NCBI GenBank assembly: GCA_028583605.1
Contig: CM053330.1
Location: 25,313,233 to 25,377,232 of the forward strand
DNA from: Dastarcus helophoroides
Taxonomy: Eukaryota; Arthropoda; Insecta; Coleoptera; Bothrideridae
Length of the DNA: 64,000 bases
Reading direction: 5' to 3'
This document shows positions 31,430-42,419 of this stretch, in pieces. Numbering within the stretch: position 1 is the stretch's first letter; the number at the start of each line of letters is the position of its first letter. The position numbers and the translations under genes are program-made. The notes under the pieces were generated by a model, which saw nothing but the letters and a program-made list of their open reading frames with translations, was not told the DNA's origin and did not search any database.

Positions 31430-32640
31430 TTCCCATTACATTTCAGTGCTACATTAAAAATTTTGCCATTTTATAGAAATTTGATTTTCATTTTTTCAAT
31501 TTACAACCGAGATTTGTTTAAAATGAATGTCGACTGCTGTCACCAAATTTTTACTTTTTCCTAATATTTCGATTGTTAAACCCAAAATTTCAACTACATG
31601 TTTATTAGAAATTTTCTCTATTTTTAGAAAATTCGTCTTTAATTTGGAAGTGGCGAGCTTTTTCTGAAAATTACATGAATTGAATAACTCATTTTGCAAG
31701 GTTTAAAGTTTTTATTATAAAATTTAGATTTCAAAATTAAAAGTTGAAAATTTTAAAAATATTATTTGTACTTTTGAAAGCTTCGAGTTATTATTATTAT
31801 TATACACATATCTAGATTTTTCAAAAATAAATTTCGACTAATTTACTAACATTTTTATTTTTATTTTTTCAAAGTTATAGGTTATAGATTTTTCTTTAAT
31901 AAATTTAGACTCTTTTCCCAAATTTTAACTTTTCATTTTTCGTAAAATTTTGATTGTAACTCAAAAACTCGACTACTAATTTGTACTTTTTGCTAAAATT
32001 TGGAATTTTTGCTCGAAATTTTAAATGTAAACTAGAGAAACCAATTTTTGCAAAAATTTGGCTTATTTTTCAATACAATTTTAAAATTTTGCATTTTAGG
32101 TTTATGCTTTAAGTTTTAGTTGTAAACTTTAAAAAATTCAAACATTCTCTTGGAAATTTCGAATAAACCTCTGTATTTTAAATTTAAAATTTATTTTAGA
32201 GATTTTAAATTCTGCCTTTAGAATTTTTGAAACTCGAATTTTTATAGCTTTTATGCTAATTTCAGATTGATCAGTGTCAACATTTTGACCTTTTTCTTGG
32301 AGTTATTTATTCTTCTAAACATTTGTGGTTTTTTGAGTTTTGATTTGTCAGATATCTTGACATTTTTTATTGAAAAATGTTTAGTTTTTGGCATTTCAAC
32401 CATAGTCTCGAAGAAAATGGAAACCTAAATTTTTTAAAGTTGGTTATAAACAGTAAACGAGGCAAAATTAATAAAAATTCTACAAAATTTTCGAATTTAA
32501 CCTCGAAATTTGCAGATATTTTATTTTAAGTAAGTTAAATTTTTGGAAATATTCTCAAAATTCTTACACCTAATTATAATTTTTTTTTCTAAAAGTTTGA
32601 ATCCAAAATTAAGATTATGACTTTTTCTAAAAAATAGGTT
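31430..32640. repeat. Degenerate AT array
   Basis: About 1.2 kb of AAATTTTGACTTTTT and TCGAAATTT words, mainly T-rich on plus. The antisense ORF 31496-31699 is a composition effect. Confidence 0.6.
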
Positions 32641-34555
32641 TTAACCTGCAATATGAATTCAGCTTTAAGAATAACTACTTGCGGAAGTATTAAGAGGGTT
32701 AAAATGTGGTGCGGACCAAACAACCCTTCCATGCGACTACCATCCAGTCCTAGTAATAGCAAAACTAGCTCTACCTATCATATCCCTCTCAACACTGAAA
32801 ATAGGACTACTATTACTTGCTTACCAATAATAGTCGCCAAATAATCAACCTTCTACTACATTATCGAACATTTAATGGACATTATTTGTGAAGTTTAACT
32901 TATGTAAACGCATGTTTAGGGCGTTTATAGTTAATGGATGTAGTTATGAAACCATAATACAAGAATGAAATCTACATCATCTACATCTACCTATCATCAT
33001 ATTGTAAAGCTAAAATCTCGAAGTGTTTAATAGATCTTTGTAACCAACTTTTGCATCTTAAAATCGCCAAATCCATGTTGATCAAATCTTAATTCTGCTG
33101 CTTGACGCGTTCATAAGAGTTTAACCTCCTGCTACGAAAACAAAGAAACTTCAGGCTGAGTGTTTTAAGGGGTATCTTTGTCATCATTTTCCTGCCCATC
33201 CGGTTCGGCTCCTCGGAGATTTGTGTACCCAGATACCAAACAAACCTTCGGGCGGCTCTGACCCTCAAACATTGCCTACTAAGCTAAAACGGTTATTGTT
33301 GTTAAAATATCTCTGCTGCCACCAATTTAAAGGGCTCCCAGGCCAAAGTTTCAGGAAATTTCACCTGAGAGAGAACGAACGAGATTTCAGGACGATAATT
33401 TGTCGGTTTTGTGCCCAAACAAATGCGCTTTTAAGCGCTAAGAGAAATGTAACTGATGCATTGGGGTAAAAAGCACTGAAAGCAAATGGAACAAGACAGC
33501 GAGATGTCTTTAAAAAAGTAGCTGTTCTGGTTTGAGAGGGATTCTTTACTGGAAATTTCTAGCTCCTTAATCTTTCTTTACTAGTTGTCTTCTTTAGAAT
33601 ACATATTACCACAATATGCGTATACTAATTACATACATGTGAAAGTGAGGTACCTATGTCTGGAAATTTTTGGTAACTTTGAATGGTTAGTCATATTATT
33701 TTAAATAAAATTTAATCTTTTATTATAGTTACAGTTTATCTAAACTGTATAAATGATGAGATGTGTTGATCTCTTTGGCAGCGCTCAGTATCGCCTTCCT
33801 ACGGGTTATTTTCCGCTTTTCTTGTTAGGAAAAGATTTTAGCTAGCTACCTTTTCTAAACGAATGAAAAAATATAGTAAAAAGATAGGTTTTTTATTCTT
33901 CTGTATGTGCAACGTGTCTTAAACTAGAAACTTTGAACTTAATTGAGCGTTATAGTAGTTGTATAAAAATTCTATTCGAGGGGCTTATTGTAAAAGCGAT
34001 CGTGTTTGCTGCCATTGGGACAAGAACAATAATAGGAGAGAGTAAATTGGGTAATTAATGGAAAAGCAAATTTTGCCTGCACTGTATTATGGTGCCATTA
34101 CTCTTCTCTACATAACAATTTTAATTAACGTTAGGTATTCTCACGAGAATTGTACACCGATCTGGGTTATGTGCTTCTATTAATTAATTATTGTTGGGAC
34201 AATTTTAAACTCCCTCTTTTGGGACAAGGATAATGTTTCCGTTTTTTATGCCTTTCTCCCAAGGTATTCATTTGAATCTGCTTTTTCCCCGCCTATTTCG
34301 TTCTTTATTTTAGCAAGGGCAATCTTGGAAGGAATTTCAATTTTCAGTGACAAAGAGTTCATTTAAAACATCTGCAGATTTGAAGAAGATAGGTATCTAA
34401 GGCAGTTAGCCTCACAGGGTGTTTCAGTAATTATATTATTAATTGTATCCACATATTTGAAAGACATAGTAAAGACATAAAATCAAAACAAAAAATGTTA
34501 TGCCATCTTTTTATAATGCAGTAAATCAACTTATAAACTCCTCTTAACAGGGCAC
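32641..34555. other. Non-repetitive DNA, no confirmed gene
   Basis: This stretch contains a GC-balanced island at 33130-33490 with an 82-codon ORF (33221-33469) that lacks domains and splice signals, and a 63-codon ORF at 32653-32844. The rest is AT-rich with no recognised element. Confidence 0.3.
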
Positions 34556-34559
34556 TCCT

Positions 34560-36600
34560 TGTTGGTAACAATTTTCAAAATTTTAACTTTTCTAAAAGTT
34601 TTTTTGAAAACATCATCATTTTATCAAAATGCTTCAATTTTTTGAAAAGGTCAACTTTAAACGATATTTTTTCAAAATGTTGACATCATTTTTCAAAAGT
34701 TCAATTTTTTTAAATCCTAATTTTCTATGAAAATTTCAAAATTTTTCGAAATTTCGTCATTTTTCAAAATTTTGACTCTTGAAATGTCCACTTTATTTAA
34801 AATTTCGCCTTTATCTGAAAATATTATTTTTTTTTACTCGACTCTTGGTAAAAATTTGGATTTTTTTTCGTTGCATTTTAAAGTTTTTAAATTATTTATA
34901 AAATTTAAACTTTTTTCAAAAAATTAATTTTTTAACATTTTGGCACTTATTTTTGAAAACTTCGACCTTCTTTTCTTTCATTTAACTTCTTCTCTCAAGG
35001 TTTTCACTAACAACAGTTTCCAAATTTTTGATAATTTTCAGTTCTTTTCGGAATTTGGGCTTTTCAAAAACTTGGGTTCTTAGGAGATTTCACTGAAAAT
35101 TCATATTAAATCTCGGCATTTCTTCATAATTTCGAATATTCTTTAAACAGACCCTTTTTTAAAAATTAAACCTTTTATTCAAAAATGTGGCCATTTTTTA
35201 AAATGTTATTTTTTTAAATCCATGACTTTTTTGGAAGTTTAACTTTCCAGGAAAGCTTCGACATATTTCAAAATTTTGACTTTTTTTGAAATTTTGATTG
35301 CAAGGAGAATTTGCACTTTCTTTAAAATTTTCACTTTGAAATTTTCATAAAAAGTAAAAATTTTCAAAAAAAAATCAAAATTTTCAGTTTTGAACAAATT
35401 TGTATTTCATTTTTAAAAAAGTCTAAATATTGAAAGTCAGCGAAAATTTGAAAACAAAATTCCGAAAAAGTCAGTCTTAAAGAAAACACGCACTTTAAAA
35501 AAACTAAATTTTTAAAAAACAAAAAACAGAAAAGTTTTCGACATTTTAAGGAATAAATATTCCAAAAAATAAAAAATTTGAAAAAAATTAGCAATTTTAA
35601 AGAAAAATAAAAAGTTAAAAAGTTCACAAAATTTAATCACAATTCTGAAAAAAAATCGTATAAATTTAACAAAATAGTGAAAAAACCAAAATAGGTCAAA
35701 ATTTTCAAAAAAGTTGAATAAATGGGGGAATTTTCGAAAATATTCAAAACTTAAGAAATGTTTCGAAAAATATTTTGAAAAAATGTTCAAAATTTCAAAA
35801 AAGTCAAAATTTAGAATAATAGATAAATTTTTAAAAAATTCGAAATTTGTAAAAGGCATTTTCAAAAAAAAGTGGTAAAATTTCAAAAAAAGTACGAAAA
35901 TTTTAATATACACATTTACAATTTTCAAAAATAATGAAGGTTTTCAAAAAAAAATAGTAAGTTCCAAAACAAGTCGAAGTGAAGTTTGAAAAATTCAAAA
36001 TTTGCCACAAAAGTTGACATTTTTTAAAGTTTAAACAGAAAATTGAATTTAAAAAATTTTAGATTTTCAAAGAAATTTGAAACGTTAAAAAGTCGAGTAC
36101 TGAAAAAACAACCGAAAATTTGAAAAAAATATTGAAATTATTGATAAAGTTGAGATTTGAAAGAAAAATTGAAATTTCCGAAATACTATAAATTTCTGAA
36201 ATTTCAAAATTTTCAAAAGGGGTTGAAAGAAAGATTGAACCTTCAAAAATCGAAGTTGACATTTTAAAAAAGTAAACATTTTGAAAAACATCGAAATTTG
36301 AGAAAAAATCAAAAATCTTCAAAAATTGCAAATTCTGGAAAAAAAAGTCCTAATTCTGAAATAAAATCTTAAAAATATTTTAACCTTTTAAAAACCACGA
36401 CATTTTCAAAAAAAAATATTGAAAAACTGAAATTTTTATAAATATTTTCGAAGTTTAATTAAAAAATCGAAGTTTTAAACAGAATCAGAAGTTTTTTATT
36501 GAATGTCGGAGTTTGATGAAGTTAACATTTTAAAAAAGTCGATAATTTAAAATAAGTAAAAATTTCTTTTAAACGGTTGGCATTTTGAAAAAAGGGAAAT
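34560..36600. repeat. Two-kilobase array with a strand switch at about 35340
   Basis: From 34560 to about 35330 nearly all words are T-rich (TTTTCAAAATTTTGAC). From about 35340 to 36600 they are the reverse complement (AAAAAGTCAAAATTTTC). The change is abrupt, giving a head-to-head arrangement with long-range, imperfect foldback potential. The ORFs in it (for example antisense 35512-35928) are Phe/Lys/Asn-rich artefacts. A hAT-like right end follows at 36605-36638. Confidence 0.7.
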
Positions 36601-36604
36601 TATG

Positions 36605-36638
36605 AAAAGCGCGCCTCGCTCTTTGAGAGGTCCTGCTG
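36605..36638 (+). mobile_element. hAT-like right terminus at the array edge
   Basis: AAAGCGCGCCTCGCTCTTTG followed by AGAGGTCCTGCTG is the inverse of CAGCAGGACCTCTCAAAGAG-CGAGGCGCGC, resembling hAT ends of the CAGnGGTTCTCAAAG type. The array stops directly before it. A CAG start at 34548 could be the partner, but the flanks (CCTCTTAA and TGTGGCAA) do not match. Confidence 0.4.
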
Positions 36639-36660
36639 TGTGGCAATGGATTTATATTAT

Positions 36661-37009
36661 TGCGGGTTATCGGTTTGAAATGATTATTAAACACTTGCTG
36701 AATAATACCCACTTTATTACCAAACTAAACTCGGAACACTACAACTGAATAATGAACTCACTTATCGACGTTTAACTATTAACTCACTAACTATATTGTC
36801 TAAATGAGTAACTCGAGGGAAAGGCGACCGCCTTATATAGTTTTGGCTCCCAGGTTCTAGAAAAATCCCACATATAAGGCTTATCATTTGCCGAAATGTC
36901 CTGAAGGCTTATCTGCCGTTTGCTTCGTTATCACGGCCGCTTTCCCCTTATCAGATCTTTCTAGAAACTTTTCTTACGTACTTAATTCTACAATTTACAT
37001 TTCGTTACA
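36661..37009 (-). mobile_element. Probable solo LTR, 349 bp, minus orientation
   Basis: In minus orientation the segment starts TGTAACGAAATG and ends AACCCGCA (TG...CA ends). It carries a TATA box CTATATAAGG at 36840-36831 and, about 115 bp further, AATAAA (36718-36713), the U3-R-U5 order of an LTR. Two TTCTAGAA blocks (36855-36862, 36959-36966) lie upstream of the TATA box. No internal retrotransposon genes flank it and no clear target duplication is seen. The superfamily is unassigned. Confidence 0.5.
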
Positions 37010-38512
37010 ATAGAATACATCGAATATCGAATAAATTTACCGATGTATCGAAACATATCGATATATCTTGTTGTGCATCCCTAGCAAGCTTCCATAGAAC
37101 ACTGTAGTTATTTGATATTTTGTAAGATGGAGATATTTTTAAATATTATGACGGGAAGGTAGACGAATATAATTGAACAGTTTTTATAGGAATTATTCAA
37201 ACTCATTACACTATTTTTGCCAATTAATTTGAACCATGGCCGACAATAGGAAGTGGTCGGTTAACAGGCGCCTTCACCCTACGTATAATAATGGGTAGCT
37301 ATTTAGATACGTACGTATATTTACAGGAATACTCAAGTGGTCGCTACAATGAAGAAAGAATATCATTTGTCGGTAAACATTGCATAGTTTAAAAAATTTT
37401 GTCATCGTTATCTATCAAAACATTTATAATAATAGTCGAAGATAACCTCTCGCATTAGCTTAACTGTGCATTTGGTTATCGCTATCGATCAATTTTGATG
37501 CGAAAAAGCTAATAACTTCAGGGCTCTCGGAGCCGAAAATGTCACTTAATTATTTTCATATTTTCACCTTTCAAGCATAACATAAAAAATATGCTGTTTT
37601 TTCATTTTGAAAAGTATGGTCCATATACAGCTGTCGCATTATTTAGCGATGTCAAAGTAACTTGCAGCCAGACACATCCTGAAAAGCGGTTTAAATTATT
37701 ATTTGGAAATATTCTTTCAGGCGTAAACGTTAAAAAATAAAATTTAATGGTATCTTCGTATCACATTCATTTTTCTCTTCAATATTTTCTTAAAATTAAT
37801 GACATGATTGAAACGGTCCCTGTATTATAAAAATAATTGCACCTAATTCTTGAATTAGACACACGTTAGGTTAAGGAACCTCCAAGTTAAGAATCGTCCT
37901 AAGATTAAAATCAAATCAAGCGAAATTACTCTTGATTCTTACTGATCGATAAGGTAAAATTCGACCCCACTTAACGCGGCGTTCCTTTCAGGAAAGTATC
38001 CGCTGAAGGCGCCGGGTTCCTTTGTAACTTAATTCGCGCTGACGCTTGTTCTATTCCTCCAATAAATTACGGACGAGCTCGACGGTTTGCAATCGGAAAG
38101 AAAGGGCACGATTCCCAATTAGCCATTAATTAAAATGCAACTTGGTTTCCACGTGCAACGCGACGACATTCTCATCGACCGGAACAAGTGCAAGGCACGG
38201 CATTGAGATCTTCCTCAGAAGTTGGTATTTTGTTGCTGATTGTTGAAGTCTTTAACTCGAATTATGATCGTATTTTGGAAATACTTTACTTTGGGCTCTA
38301 CATACAGAGCTGAGCAAATTAGGTTTAAAAAGGAATCATTACATTATCGATTACTTTTTCAGAAAAACAAATGAAATTATTTCGAATTACAACTGGCTAA
38401 AAAGTAATTCAATTACGCATATTTAAAAAAAGGAATTAATTACATTTTCAGTTACTTGTAAATTTTACTATTTAACAATAACACCACAGTATTTATTTTC
38501 TATTTAGAAATA
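37010..38512. other. Non-coding DNA with a unique GC-balanced island at 37940-38220
   Basis: 37940-38220 has high complexity (ACGCGGCGTTCCTTTCAGG, CAATTAGCCATTAATTAAAA, TTCCACGTGCAACGCGACG) including homeodomain-type TAAT sites, an E-box CACGTG and no open frame. It looks like an enhancer or conserved non-coding element, by inference only. 38310-38470 has AATTAC-rich words resembling a hAT end. The remainder is featureless. Confidence 0.3.
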
Positions 38513-39267
38513 GAGTAACACCCTGTTTAACGCTACTCCGTTTAGCGCTGTTTAGAGTTAACGCTTTTTTATTGGAATATTGGGATTCCCTGAAAATTGC
38601 CCGCACCATTAGGCTTCCCCTAAATCTAAAAAAGGTACAACATACATATGTATTTATTTTTGAATAAGGTAACGAAAAAATGTTTGAACAGAGTGTGGAA
38701 AAACATTTGACCAGATCTAAACAAGGACAACGACATTAGGAACTCTGTTGTTGATATGAACGAAATAATCAAATTAGCGCAACAAACTGGTTCATAAATA
38801 TGAAAGATCTGAAAGAAATTTTAATGATGAGCTCAAGGAAATAGTAGATCAAGAAAAACACTTGAAAACGACGATTCCGAAGAGCAAAAAAATTTTTTTC
38901 AACAGTATTTCTAAAGAGCCAGTATAGCCAAAAATATTAACCATTTTATTGAAAGTAAGGTAGATTTTGATAGTTCAAAGACAAGACAGGGTACCATGGA
39001 TACCTTGCCCATTTATTGACCATTTCTTATAGGGCACACAAGAAAAATACAAATAATAAATGACATTAGGCACCTTCTTAACAAAAAAAGCGGAAAATAG
39101 AAATGTAGAAGAACCCGAATGGTCTAAACGTGAATGGTGACTTTCTTTTTACACCAGTTTTCCCCTAACCTCATTATTTACATGAAGAGATAACCTCGTT
39201 TAACGCTGTTTCGTATAACACTTTACATGGTTGGAACCTAACCCCCGCCTTAAGCGAGGTTTTACTA
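38513..39267 (+). mobile_element. Tigger-like element, internally deleted, 755 bp
   Basis: The left end GAGTAACACCCTGTTTAACG and the inverse of the right end (TAGTAAAACCTCGCTTAAGG) match the CAGTAAAACCTCGCTTAACGC termini of Tigger (pogo) transposons. Internal repeats of GTTTAACGCTGTTT follow. TA dinucleotides flank both ends (38511-38512, 39268-39269), as expected. The interior carries scrambled frames with a decayed transposase C-terminus (a FIESKVDFDSSKTRQGTMDT stretch). Most of the transposase is deleted. Confidence 0.65.
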
Positions 39268-39479
39268 TATTTATTTACACTTATGGAACAAATAGGACAC
39301 ATTTTTACATATAAAGCTGAAGAGTTTTTCTTTTGGTCATTAATTTGTTCTGAATAGCAAACTTCCACTTCTCCCGTAAAATACTACAAAAAGCTTGTTT
39401 TTCACATACTGACTGGTGAAAACCTAAAGCGACAGGTGGCAACCCCATTAATCTAAACTTTTTGGTTCTTTAACTATTT

Positions 39480-39850
39480 TAAATTGGGGAAGCATAAAGA
39501 ATTTATTTTTGCAAAGTTTGAATTTTCCTAGGAATTATGACTCTTTTAAAACTTCTTGCATTGGTTTTCTCTATAAATTTTAATCTATTTATTGTTTTCG
39601 TCAAAACTTCAGCTTTACTCTCAAAATTTCATTTTTTTTTCCGAAATCCATTTAAATTCCATAGTTTATTACTTTTCTAGACTTCTCGATTTTTTTACTA
39701 CGATAGTTTCTCTCGTAATTTCGTCTCTTTTCTACAAATCTTGATATTATCAACAATTAGTTCTAGAAATTACAAATTTCAAAATCAAAATTTGAAAAAA
39801 AAAGTAAGATACTTTAATATTCTGGCCGATATTTTAAAAAATTTCAAGGG
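39480..39850. repeat. Short degenerate AT array
   Basis: TCAAAATTTC and TTTCGAAATC words, ending directly before the pogo-like element's GC-rich end. Confidence 0.45.
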
Positions 39851-40312
39851 AAAGCAGGGCACAACGAGTAGCGGGGTAGAATGGGAAAAGGGGTATGGAG
39901 ATGGGGCAAGGGAGTGTCATTCGATAAAATTCTATTTTGACATTCAGTCAAAATAGAAATAGGTGCAAAGTTGTGATTACATGAATCTGTGTTGTCTGGT
40001 ATCGTTGGCGGCAAAACATGTAAGTGGTGTAATTTTATTCAACTTTATATAATATTTGCGTATACAGAATTGCGGTAAGTTATGTAATTTATATAGTTCA
40101 TGATAATTACTCTTATCCAGTACATTCGTTATGTCGTGTTAATGAATATTTAAGTTGTTTATGATGAAAGCAATTACAAGATTAATGTCTAAATCATTTT
40201 TTTGACAGTGACATATACTGGGGCAGAATAGGATGGGACGGAATGGGATATACCCCGTTCAGCCCCACATTTAAATTTAATATGTTAAATGTCAATGACT
40301 TTGTTATAGATT

Positions 40313-41172
40313 ATGCGCCACTATGTTAAAAAAACTAACAGACAAAGCTGGTTATCAGAAAATATAGAGCGTGCAGTAGAAGCTGTCGTTGCTGGAGAAA
40401 TGGGATGTAGAAAAGCATCCGATAATTTTTCCGTGTCATCCTCTACTTCGGAAAGATATGTAAAGAAGAGACGGGAAAATTCTAGTTTAGAAATTGATAA
40501 GACACTAAGGAAATTTCAACCTGTTTTCAATACTGAACAAGAATCAGAAATTGCGTCATACCTAATAGAGATGCAAAAACAATTATTTAGAAGGAGTATG
40601 AAAAAGCTTCGCGGGTTAAATTGTTAATTAGCTGAAAAAAATCATTGCAAGCACAATTTCAATAATGAATTGGAAATGGCGAGAAAGGACTGGGCTGAAA
40701 ATTTTCTTAAACGCCATCCTGAACTAGGTTTATGAAAAGCAGAAGCAACTTAGGGAGCTCAGGCAATGGGATTAACAAGGTAGCAGTCTCACAGTTCTTT
40801 AATTTGTTAACTCAACTTATCGATAAACATAATTTGACGGCAAATAGAGTTTATAACTGCAATGAGACAGGTATTACCGTTAATCCTAAGCAGTTGTCAA
40901 AAGTTATTGCAAATAAAGGACAAAGAAAAGTAGGTGCGTTGACATCAGCAAAAATGGGCTACACCGTCACTACTGAAGTATGTTTTTCAGCTAGTGGAGT
41001 CTATATACCACCTATGTTAATATTTCCTCGTAAAAAGAAACGAAAGGAATTCGAAGTGGGTTTACCTCCAGGAGGATGCGCTGAAGTTCACGATTCTTGT
41101 TGGATGACTGCAGCAGTATTTGAAAAATGGTTTTTAAAATTTAGTGAATATTCTAACGCGATAGTGTTATTA
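40313..41172 (+). pseudogene. Pogo-like transposase, N-terminal and DDE parts, inactive
   Basis: ORF 40313-40624 has a Psq-type helix-turn-helix (WLSENIERAVEAVVAGEMGC...SVSSSTSERYV). After a stop, LAEKNHCKHNF and ARKDWAENFLKRHPEL form a CENP-B-like DNA-binding half. A TGA then stands where Arg is usual. From 40768, INKVAVSQFFNLL leads into the DDE domain: RVYNCNETGITV has Asn in place of the first catalytic Asp. TEVCFSASGVYIPPMLIFPR and WMTAAVFEKWFLKF follow. Homology then jumps, after 41160, to FPPHCSHRLQRLDVAFMKPL, so about 50 residues including the second catalytic Asp are deleted. It cannot be active. Confidence 0.8.
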
Positions 41173-41181
41173 TGATATGTT

Positions 41182-42151
41182 TTCCCCCGCATTGTTCTCA
41201 TCGACTCCAGCGCCTAGATGTAGCGTTTATGAAACCATTAAGTCTTCATTATGAAGAAGAAATAAGAAAGAGGTTAAGACAAATTTAGGAAAAGTGGCTA
41301 CCCTGTTTGAAATCTCAAAATTGTTTGGACAAGCTTTTCTTAATTCTGCCATTATGAGAACTGCACTAAATGGATTCGAAAAAACGGGTATCTGGCCTGC
41401 TAATCCAAGTGTTTTTTCAGATACAGATTTTTTGCTACCTAGGACAACAGATATTGAGTTAGAAACTACACCAACACCCGACAAAAATAATATTAAAAGA
41501 GGACAATAATCCAAACAGTGCAGAAGCGACATCTCAGTGGTGAAGAAAAATCTACCTGTTATTTCCAAAAACGTTGGTGTGCCTCTTGAAGACGTCACCG
41601 AAATCTACACAAATGCTTAACGCACGTCTAATATTGAACCAAAACCTGGTTGTTCTTGGATGCGTGTAGTCTCATAAGAAATAAAGAAAAGCCTAAAACA
41701 TCTTTTACTTGTTTCTCCCCAGAAGACATGATTCCATTGCCTAAAGTTCAATCAGGACAGAAAAGAACAAGAAGAAAAAGAGGTAAAACAGCAATTTTGA
41801 CAGTATCTCCACTTAAAGAGAAGATAGAAAAATCAAAACATGTAAGAAAGAAAACTTGAAAGAAAGGCAAGAATCGAACTGTGAAGATTAGGGAAGATGA
41901 CAGCTAGAGCAAATGAGGAAAAATGCAAAAAGAAAAGGATAAAAATTAAAAGTAAGGAAAAAAAGAACGAAGAAGATTCTGAGAACGAGACAGAAGAGGG
42001 CGCAGCTTGTCTTTACTGCAACGAATTATATAAGTCAAGTGAGGGCTGGTGTTCATGTTACAGTTGTAAAAAATGGGCCAATCTGCCATCTGCTAGTTTA
42101 GATAGCGATGACGATGAATCCGTGTTAATTGGCGAATTTTGTACGCAGTAG
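41182..42151 (+). pseudogene. Pogo-like transposase C-terminus with PHD-like finger
   Basis: HCSHRLQRLDVAFMKPLSLH is followed by ATLFEISKLFGQAFLNSAIM and NGFEKTGIWPANPSVFSDTD, the usual C-terminal DDE segment of jerky/pogo-type transposases. FSPEDMIPLPKVQSGQKRTR is a typical basic linker. A zinc finger follows: CLYCNELYKSSEGWCSCYSC, then W and, after a gap, C (PHD-like spacing), ending at 42151. The reading frame is broken at least three times. Confidence 0.7.
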
Positions 42152-42419
42152 TATTTGTAATTCTGACCTCAAATAAATGTATTCCGTTCTGCCCCGCATA
42201 GTGGGGCAGAACGGGAAAAAGACGATGTTTTTTGAGTGTTTTTTTGTTATACAACTAATTAATTTTTTATAAATTTTTTGCCTTTATCGTGTTCTTAAAT
42301 GTCTGCATTAAAGTTTTTTTTGACCGTTTTCCAAGTTTTTTTTTAATTTATCCGAATATATTACCAAATGGAATCGTATCCGTTTCCGCCCCGCCTACCC
42401 CCAAATTTGAAATATCTAA

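Larger units (their letters stand above)
39856..42403 (+). mobile_element. Pogo-like transposon, about 2.5 kb, decayed
   Basis: GC-rich ends surround a broken transposase: GCGGGGTAGAATGGGA at 39871 on the left and the inverse of CCGTTTCCGCCCCGCCTACC at the right. Subterminal copies of GGGGCAGAAnnGGGA occur at 40219 (plus) and 42184-42216 (both orientations). The exact termini and TA duplication are uncertain. Confidence 0.6.

Noticed and set aside
33221..33469. 82-codon ORF in a GC-balanced island
   Set aside because: No domain, acceptor or donor; composition of the island explains its length.
35364..35928. Overlapping antisense ORFs of 87 and 138 codons
   Set aside because: They lie wholly inside the A-rich half of the strand-switch array. 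The products are Phe/Lys/Asn-rich and follow the repeat words.
36059..36331. Antisense ORFs of 75 and 90 codons
   Set aside because: Same array, two frames of the same repeat; no independent coding evidence.
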